DNA of 64,000 nt. Source: Lomentospora prolificans. Its lineage: Eukaryota; Ascomycota; Sordariomycetes; Microascales; Microascaceae. The number at the start of each line of letters is the position of its first letter. Positions within the stretch are counted from its first letter, which is position 1. Positions 57,820-64,000 of the stretch are shown piece by piece. A program made the translations under genes and the position numbers. The DNA lies in assembly GCA_029532625.1 (NCBI GenBank), contig JARFXM010000002.1:372001-436000 (forward strand). The letters are read 5' to 3'. Under the pieces are notes generated by a model that had not been told where the DNA came from, did no database searches, and saw only the letters and a list, made by a program, of their open reading frames with translations.

Positions 57820-58596
57820 ATGTCTTTTTCTACTAGCATTTCTGCTCTACCAATGACCTACAGACACGAAGCTGCCGTTGGCGTCCTCAAGAGCCACGAG
57901 AAGAATTTCGAGAAGATCCGAAGCAAACTCCTAACCAGTATGACGAACGCTGAACTCTTCCGATACGCCACAATACTGCCGCTTCCAAAGCCCGAAGACG
58001 GTGAGGACACAAGGCTGCTTCCGAATGCAAGGGATCTTGCCGAGGCGATGAGATATGTCCATGGAGAGGATGCGGATACCTGGGGGGAAGCTAATTCCAA
58101 CCCTGTTCCTAAAATCGAAGACGATCCTTCCCTTTGCGAACACGGATCGGACGCAGAGGACGGCGAATCGGACTCCACCTCTCGATACGACTACACCGAG
58201 GCTAATTCGTCTGTTTCCTTCTGCGGCACGGATTCTACCGCCCTATCAAATAAGGACCATGGTGCCGAGGCCGAGCAGCTTCTTGCATTGCAGCTTCAGT
58301 GTCGCAAGGTAATCTCAGCCAGGGAGCAGATCTCTAAATCTATGAATGACGAGAATCATCGCCTCACCAGCCTCTTCTTTACCCGACATGAGGTCGAGAA
58401 ACATAGAAAGCTAAGCAACTTACATCGTATGACTTTAACCGAAGATGCCGCTACCAGTCTTGGTACAGAAAACACCGAGGAGATGGACTGGACGGAGGAT
58501 TCCATGTCTGGACGGGATGGCTCATGGGGCGAAGGCCAGACAGCTGCTAGCCCCAAGGAGATCGGCTGGACTCCAGATAGTCATCCGACATGGTAA
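57820..58596 (+). CDS. Hypothetical acidic protein
   Basis: I do not recognise this 258-residue protein. It starts MSFSTSISALPMTYRHEAAV and has an N-terminal helical part (VLKSHEKNFEKIRSKLLTSM) and a Ser/Asp/Glu-rich middle. A second helical segment around 150-205 (LLALQLQCRKVISAREQISK, then FFTRHEVEKHRKLSNL) could form a coiled coil, and the tail is acidic and rich in Trp, Asp and Ser. No signal peptide or membrane segment is visible. A single open frame with coding-like composition supports it; the flanking decayed region to the left is a caution that it may be a fast-evolving or lineage-specific gene. Confidence 0.55.
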   Translation: MSFSTSISALPMTYRHEAAVGVLKSHEKNFEKIRSKLLTSMTNAELFRYATILPLPKPEDGEDTRLLPNARDLAEAMRYVHGEDADTWGEANSNPVPKIEDDPSLCEHGSDAEDGESDSTSRYDYTEANSSVSFCGTDSTALSNKDHGAEAEQLLALQLQCRKVISAREQISKSMNDENHRLTSLFFTRHEVEKHRKLSNLHRMTLTEDAATSLGTENTEEMDWTEDSMSGRDGSWGEGQTAASPKEIGWTPDSHPTW

Positions 58597-58923
58597 TATC
58601 GATCGATGCAACGACTCTTCTGGCTCCTTTTCTTACGCTAATAGCGGCTGGTACTCTTATGGCATCTTCAGTACGCGCCCCATCCCTCGACAACCGGCTA
58701 TCGATCTCCTGGTGGTTGCTTCGTGGTTAGTTAGGGGAGCACTTTTGCAAACGGCTTTCTCGTGGATTAACAGTAGAATGCGTGGTTTCAGCTGCTTATA
58801 GGGAGTTAATTTTAGATTTGGTACAGGGCGAAGAAAAGTTTATCAAGAGTATAGACGGGTAGAATGGTAGCAGAAGATTGTTCATCACTAGACATTTTAC
58901 GAACCTATTGCATTCCCTCTCCC
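58597..58923. other. Short convergent intergenic stretch
   Basis: These 327 bases lie between the 3' ends of the hypothetical acidic gene and the Swi5-like gene. Nothing is recognised. Confidence 0.5.
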
Positions 58924-59673
58924 TTAATTCTCAGCAGAAACACCGAATTCTCTACTGTCATAGAGGGCCTTTATCGTAACATTACGATTCTCCGCCACCA
59001 AGCCCATGAGTTCCTGTGCGATATCCTTGACTTCATTGTAGGCCTGAAGACGGGATATGTGTGACTCAGGTCGTCGGGATTGCTTGCTTTGTGCGACGTT
59101 AGCATACATCCCCAAAGTTCGGAAGGCCGACTGTGATGCTGGGGTTGGACGCACTCCCGAGAGCTTTGGAGTTCAAGTAGTTTTAGCTGGTTTCTGATAT
59201 ATTTTCTTCTGAATCTTACTTCTTCGACCTAGGAAACGCCATATGAGTGATGTGTCCAGCCAAAAAGAAACCATCTTCCCAATTAAAAAAGAAAGGTCAT
59301 ACAATGTCAACGACCCTACGAAAGGACTTTGTCAAAGGCCGTTAGCTCTCTACCCAGGATGACCTGACCGTACGCAGTGGTGGAGGTTCACCTCGTCGTT
59401 CCCCGTGCCTCGCCAATCATCATCCTCGCCCGGTTTCGTTTCCTCATCCGATTCGACCAGTTTCAACGCACCTACACTTGCAAGCCTGGCAATCCACGCC
59501 TCGTAACGGGAGAGTTCCTCCCTAGCTGCCACCACGAGGCTGTCCTTGACGATTCCCTCAAGACCATCTAAGCGAGCCTTGAGAATATGCACAGATTTTA
59601 CCTCTCTCGAGAGGTCGGTCGGCGTGACGCTCGGGCTGGTGAGCTTGGGAAGAGGGTACGTCGGATCATCCAT
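58924..59673 (-). CDS. swi5: Swi5-like meiotic/DNA-repair recombination protein with N-terminal extension
   Basis: Modelled exons are 59673-59392, 59228-59155 and 59086-58924, giving 172 residues. The C-terminal exons read NQLKLLELQSSRD, then HISRLQAYNEVKDIAQELMG, LVAENRNVTIKALYDSREFGV, which matches the Swi5/Sae3 core (HI..L..YNE.KD...L.G..A..R.V....LY..FGV). Known: Swi5 with Sfr1 loads Rad51 and Dmc1 in recombination. The first exon (MDDPTYPLPKLTSPSVTPTD..., 94 residues with helical SREVKSVHILKARLDGLEGI) is unusual, since Swi5 is typically about 90 residues in all. It joins in phase 0 over a 163-nt intron, but it could belong to a separate gene. Intron 2 (68 nt) has branch TGCTAAC and ends in AAG. 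Confidence 0.58.
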
Positions 59674-60415
59674 ATTTGCTAACCCGGGAGATGATGGAAC
59701 GAGGACATCAGTTCATCGGATCTATGTAGATCTGCTAGTGTATTCTGCTCCATGGGCAGGCCCGGGGTGAGTGTTCGGTCTGGCGGGGCTAAGAGTTCGG
59801 GGGTTCTTGCTTTCGCCCGATTTGGGAAACGGGGCCTTCTCACATGCTAGCGGTACCCTAATGTACGTACCTGGAATTCACATCTGGGGAGGGCCAATTT
59901 AAATGGATGCCAGGAACTGTGGAATTTTTGCGCTACAACATGAGAGACGCCCTACTAGGTACTCGAGGGATTTGAGAAGGCGATTCAATCTAGGCGTCGA
60001 ATATCCGTCGAGAGGTGAGTATGTCGGGAACGAGAACTTCGTATCAAAGGGTGAACCTCTTTTCAAGGGCGTTCTCATTTCACAATTACTTTTTGGGGAA
60101 AAAAAAAATCCCGACTATACGCCTGGCTTTTTGCTATCTTCTGTTTCATGGTGGTATGTTTTTCTTTTTTGTGTCATCATGCACCTGCTTCTTTCATTGA
60201 GCCTCTTCGACCTATATGCGATCGCGTCCGGCCGCTCCCGGGCCGGGATGGAGGACATGGGTAACAATCGTTCCTCCTCCAGAACCATCCTTGCCATCTG
60301 CAGAAATGAAGCACATATCCCTTAACCTGCCACGCCAATCTAATGAAAACCGAAAGAGGAAGGGGCAAACAAGCGTCAAGACCTGGCTTTAGGTCGTTAC
60401 ACAAGAGAGAAGTTT
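59674..60415. other. Intergenic
   Basis: The 742 bases between the 5' end of the Swi5-like gene and the 3' end of the uL13 gene contain a 140-codon frame on the plus strand without domain or splice support. I see no gene. Confidence 0.5.
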
Positions 60416-61627
60416 TTAGTGGCCGTAGGCCTCGAGGGCCTTCACCGTCTTGGCATCCACCTTGGCAGCCTTCTTCGCCTCGGTAAGCTGTTTTTGGGCC
60501 AGCTTCTTGCGCTCGTAGTAGGCCGCCGCCTTGGCCTTTCGTCGCTCCTCGAGCCTGTTGGGGGTAAAGGCAAGTTAGCCACAAAGTTCCGACATCGTAA
60601 CCCGTTCTTAGCGCTAACGGACGATCGATGCGCCGCCGCCACCACACGTTTCCGTCTCTTTCAGGGGACAGGGTAAAGGATATAGCTAACCTGGCAACAA
60701 CATCCTGGTACTTCCAGCCAACCTCGTGGCTGAGACGACCGACGGTGCAGTACTTGCGGCCGGGCTGGAGGCGGAGAACACGGAGGGCCTGGGGAACGAC
60801 CATCTTCTTCACCTTGTCGTAGGGAGGGGGGACACCCTCGAAGACCTTCAATCGCTCCATCGCCGCGGTACCACGAGCAGTCTTGTGGGGGATCATGCCT
60901 CGGACGGTCTTGTAGAAGATACGGGAGGGGGCTCGGAAGTGGAAGGGACCTATTTGGAGTTAGAGAAACCATTCCTGCGGTATTTGGTTGAATCATGGAT
61001 CGAGGATCCGCGATGGCGAAAGAGGGCTACTTACCACCTCGGGTGGGGTTGTACCGGGTCATCTTGCGAAGGTAGGCGTGGTACTTGACTGTAGACCCAA
61101 ATATGTCAGTTTCGTGTGTTCTGGTGATCGAAAAGTCCGAGGGCCCTGTTCGGTGTCGTGTGCCCTCCAAACTCCCCCAGAGTAACCGGGATCCCACATA
61201 CGCTTAGCTCGGAAGAACTCTCCGGAGATGTTGAGGGCTTCGCATCGGACGACGACGATCTTCTGGCCTTGGAGGAGCTGCTTGGCGACGATAGAAGCCA
61301 AGCGGCCAAGGAGATGGCCCTTGGCGTCGATGACGACCTGTAAACGAAAAAAAGACCACGGTCAGCGCTTCCTATTCCCTCGATCCGATTGACGACCTCT
61401 TTCCCCACGAGCCCCAGTGTGCCTGTCGAGCCCATCACCGCCATTCCGAAGGCCCGTCCTGAGACAATGCAGAAAATAAAACTGATGCTCATTCAAAGAG
61501 TTCGGTCCGGTAGTGGTAGTCTGGAAAGGCCCCTTTGGCCTCAAAAGAAAGACCCTGTCATCCTTTCTCGGAAGTGTGTGAATAGGATCCAAGGTGATAT
61601 ACTCACAACCGACTCGAAACTCGACAT
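60416..61627 (-). CDS. rpl16: 60S ribosomal protein uL13 (L13a/Rpl16)
   Basis: Five exons (61627-61607, 61337-61202, 61088-61035, 60949-60691, 60554-60416) give 202 residues, the normal length. It starts [20 protein letters not shown] and carries [30 protein letters not shown], then [24 protein letters not shown], which are signature stretches of the family, and ends in a Lys/Ala-rich helix. It is a structural protein of the large ribosomal subunit. The first exon has only seven codons and is followed by a 269-nt intron, a layout common in fungal ribosomal protein genes. Introns 2-4 are 113, 85 and 136 nt with CAG, TAG and CAG acceptors. Confidence 0.95.
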
Positions 61628-62858
61628 CGTTCTTGAACCGTTACCGAATTATTGGAAGGGGGAATAACGGAAACGATGTCCGAATATTACAAACAGGTCA
61701 AACCGCCAGGTCGAAGCTGGTGTTTGGCTCTGAGGTTGAGGGTTTTGCTGTAGAGGTTAGTTCTTCGTCGCGGGCGAAACAAAGGGAAGAGGAATATCGA
61801 TAGCGAAAATTCCAAAGTTGGTGCATATTCCACCAAGGGAGGAGAGAGGGCTGGTGGTTTGGGCCTATCAGTGGGCAGCAAGACACTAGCCCGATTGGGG
61901 AGGAGTGGAGTCAGAATTTTTGAGAGGCCAGAGGACCTTAGGGCTCACAAAACCTACGACAATAAGCAGAAACGTGCGCGATTAAGTAAGCAGGGCCCGG
62001 GATTCGGTTCACACCATCACACATGCCCACAAAAGTCCTGTGTCCGAATGGTCTGGACGAAAATCCAATCACGTTCAAGCTGAGTAATTCTCACGATAAA
62101 TTGATATGGTGGGGTCGCCAACCTCCAAAGCCTGGTGCACGGTTTCTGGTTCTCGAGAACACTCTGAAAACTGGAAATCGTGGTACCTTCGTACAGCTGG
62201 ACAATTGAAGAGGACTGAGCCACGCCCCGCCACAGATCGAGGCAGCCACATTCTTTAAGGAATACATGTGATTGCGGAACAATCTAGACGCCCTTTCAGG
62301 TCGATTGTGTCACTAGAGAATTGATGGCAAGGGCCAAGGCGATCTGCGATCAACCTGGTGAGCCTTGTCGGTTGGGTTCGCAAGACTACCTACGTTGTAG
62401 CCATCGATATGAAGTGACAAGTCAATTGAGGTAGGGACTAGCCAGATAGTGCGATTTTGTTCTGGTATATTGCAAGGTCACGACTCCGAGACTCGTCCAA
62501 CGAAAAGTAGGGTTGATCTGATTAGGTTTACTGTGACAGTGGTTGCACCCACTGGCCATTCAAGAACATTTACGCATCTTGGGCCAGATGGTGTGCCAGT
62601 AGAAGAGGAAGAAAAAGCCCTTTTCCCAAGGTAAAACACACCACGGAACGTGTAAATGTACCTGCACTTCGCGCTTCCCATGCAATGTCTTGTATGTACT
62701 GCTCGACCGCCTCCTCGACGGTCGAACTGACTCCTCCAGCCTACCAACGCCTCTCTCTCTCCGGGGAGGATATCACAAACACCGCGCTCCCCCCCCCCAA
62801 AACCAATCCGGGTTTCGCCGCCAGTGCGCTACGTCGTAACGTCGTAACAGGATTCTCG
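61628..62858. other. Intergenic
   Basis: The interval holds the uL13 promoter and the 3' region of the BAG gene. Several frames of 60-97 codons are present without support. No TATA box or RNA gene is clear. Confidence 0.5.
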
Positions 62859-63989
62859 TTAGTTCGCCGCCTTGGCCGCATCGAGCTGATGGAGCACCTG
62901 CTGCGATTCCCTGACGAGTTCTTTCCTCCTCGAGCGGACAGCGTCGTCACCATTGGGTTCGACGCCGTCAAGTTTTAAGATCACGTGCTGCAAGATCGTT
63001 TCAGACAATCTGCGGTGCTCGTCATCGCGTTTGGTCGGATCCATAGGTGGCGATCTCGTAAACTTAATACACAGGGGAGCTAGCTCCCTGTCAAAGTACG
63101 CCGCAATGTCGTCGAGTTTGTTTAGAGCCGTCTCACGGTACGCGAGGTCGACCGAAGGAGAGTCAGCCGAGCCCACAGAATCCCCGTCCTTGGAGCCCGA
63201 TGCTTTGGATTTCTTCTTGGGCTTACGACCCTTGCGACGTTTGCTTGAGCCCTTATCCGCCCCGATACTGCTTCCACCATAGCTAGATCCGTCCTCGGCC
63301 ACGATAATGTCGTCGTCCGAGCCGTAACCTCCGTTGTACGTATCCCTGGAGTTGTCGTCTCGGATCATGGCTAGGATTTCGCTCATGTTCTTCACACCGT
63401 AGTCGCGCGCGAGAGCGCCGGGCTCTTTGAGCTGACGGCCCTTATAGAAAAGTCGTACTCGACGCGTCTGGTAGTCATCGAGATCAAGTAGAAGGCCAAC
63501 GCGGTCCCGGATGTCATAGACTTTTAGTTTCCCGTCACCGATAGCGTATGCGGGGAAACAGGTTTGGTAGATCCTGTCGCGGTACTTAATATTCAGTACA
63601 TCGTCCTCGACCGGGGACGGCTCCTCTAGCGGCTCCTCTAGCTCCTGGGAGGTGATGTAGCTGTAATCTTCATCAGTAACGTTGGGCGTCCTCCCCTGGT
63701 TCATGGACGCATAGGGAGACAATGTTGGGCGAGGCCGGTAGGACCACATGGTGAGAGGGATCGCGAGGACGAGACAGATAACTGTGATCAAGGCAGCGTA
63801 AGGTGGAAGGCCGGTCTGGGACGAAACGTATTTGGCGGGTTCAGCGACTAAAGTCGAAACCTTTGCAAGGGTATTGTCGATATAGGGCTGCAGCGATGGC
63901 GGCAGGAGAGAGGAGATTCTGGCAGGAGCACCGAATGATGCCCCGAGCCCCGAGCCGGAATCCACTTTCGTGATTGTTGCGGTGGTCCC
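62859..63989 (-). CDS. BAG-domain Hsp70 cochaperone with membrane anchor and ubiquitin-like domain (5' end missing)
   Basis: A partial gene: about 376 codons are visible in one exon and the start lies beyond the right edge. The first in-frame ATG comes only after the membrane helix, and a splice acceptor (CCCTCTAG) at 63990-63997 precedes the visible exon, so an upstream exon is expected. Order, counting from the codon at 63965: a transmembrane helix at about 55-75 (AALITVICLVLAIPLTMW); a ubiquitin-like domain at about 123-205 (LKVYDIRDRVGLLLDLDDYQ, RVRLFYKGRQLKEP); a Gly/Ser and Lys-rich linker (KRRKGRKPKKKSK); and a BAG domain from about 270 to the end (ALNKLDDIAAYFDRELAPLC). BAG domains bind the Hsp70 ATPase domain and act as nucleotide exchange factors. 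The membrane anchor recalls yeast Snl1 at the ER/nuclear envelope; that location is inferred. Confidence 0.85.
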   Translation of the reverse strand, partial: GTTATITKVDSGSGLGASFGAPARISSLLPPSLQPYIDNTLAKVSTLVAEPAKYVSSQTGLPPYAALITVICLVLAIPLTMWSYRPRPTLSPYASMNQGRTPNVTDEDYSYITSQELEEPLEEPSPVEDDVLNIKYRDRIYQTCFPAYAIGDGKLKVYDIRDRVGLLLDLDDYQTRRVRLFYKGRQLKEPGALARDYGVKNMSEILAMIRDDNSRDTYNGGYGSDDDIIVAEDGSSYGGSSIGADKGSSKRRKGRKPKKKSKASGSKDGDSVGSADSPSVDLAYRETALNKLDDIAAYFDRELAPLCIKFTRSPPMDPTKRDDEHRRLSETILQHVILKLDGVEPNGDDAVRSRRKELVRESQQVLHQLDAAKAAN

Positions 63990-64000
63990 CTAGAGGGCAC

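Overview
The window reads as nuclear DNA of a filamentous ascomycete (Pezizomycotina, most likely a Sordariomycete). The evidence is short introns (about 50-200 nt) with GT donors and CTAAC/CTGAC branch sites, a tRNA-Leu with a 17-nt intron, a CBM1-GH6 cellobiohydrolase closely resembling those of thermophilic Sordariales, an AcrB-type ubiquitination-network protein, and a mitochondrial ClpP, which budding yeast lacks. Genes are mostly unrelated housekeeping genes on both strands, separated by long non-coding stretches. I see no operon, CRISPR array, intact transposon or secondary-metabolite cluster.

Layout. 1-7.4 kb: no gene I can support. 7.4-10.8 kb: a methyltransferase with a very long low-complexity N-terminus. 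11.3-14.4 kb: a four-exon LYR-motif protein (ETFRF1/LYRM5 type) with a 13-nt exon, an unknown two-exon gene, and tRNA-Leu(AAG). 14.4-19.0 kb: gene-empty. 19.0-24.8 kb: acrB, a phosphotransferase-like protein whose catalytic Asp and Asn are both replaced, and a small cysteine-rich protein. 25.8-28.7 kb: a double-GFA-domain protein convergent with a stand-alone thioesterase. 29.1-32.1 kb: a conserved, probably mitochondrial protein divergent from clpP. 34.0-36.0 kb: the cellobiohydrolase II gene with carbon-repression-type promoter sites. 37.0-38.5 kb: a BAR-domain protein. 43.4-45.5 kb: the F-box/LRR protein Grr1. 48.5-50.6 kb: an Aim18-type mitochondrial protein convergent with a dithiol glutaredoxin. 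52.3-55.5 kb: an OCRL-like inositol polyphosphate 5-phosphatase. 55.5-58.6 kb: a probably decayed coding segment and an unknown acidic protein. 58.9-61.6 kb: a Swi5-like recombination protein and ribosomal protein uL13. 62.9-64 kb: a BAG-domain cochaperone whose first exon lies beyond the window.

Several products share a theme of mitochondrial homeostasis and proteostasis (ETFRF1, ClpP, Aim18, glutaredoxin; AcrB, Grr1, BAG), but they are scattered and nothing shows that they are co-regulated. The most unusual signals are the 13-, 19- and 26-nt exons, the high share of AAG 3' splice sites (5 of 31 introns I modelled), the pseudoenzyme-like phosphotransferase, the extended Swi5-like protein, and the decayed segment near 57 kb. 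I found no convincing new multi-gene system. All exon boundaries were read by eye from splice signals, reading-frame continuity and family conservation.
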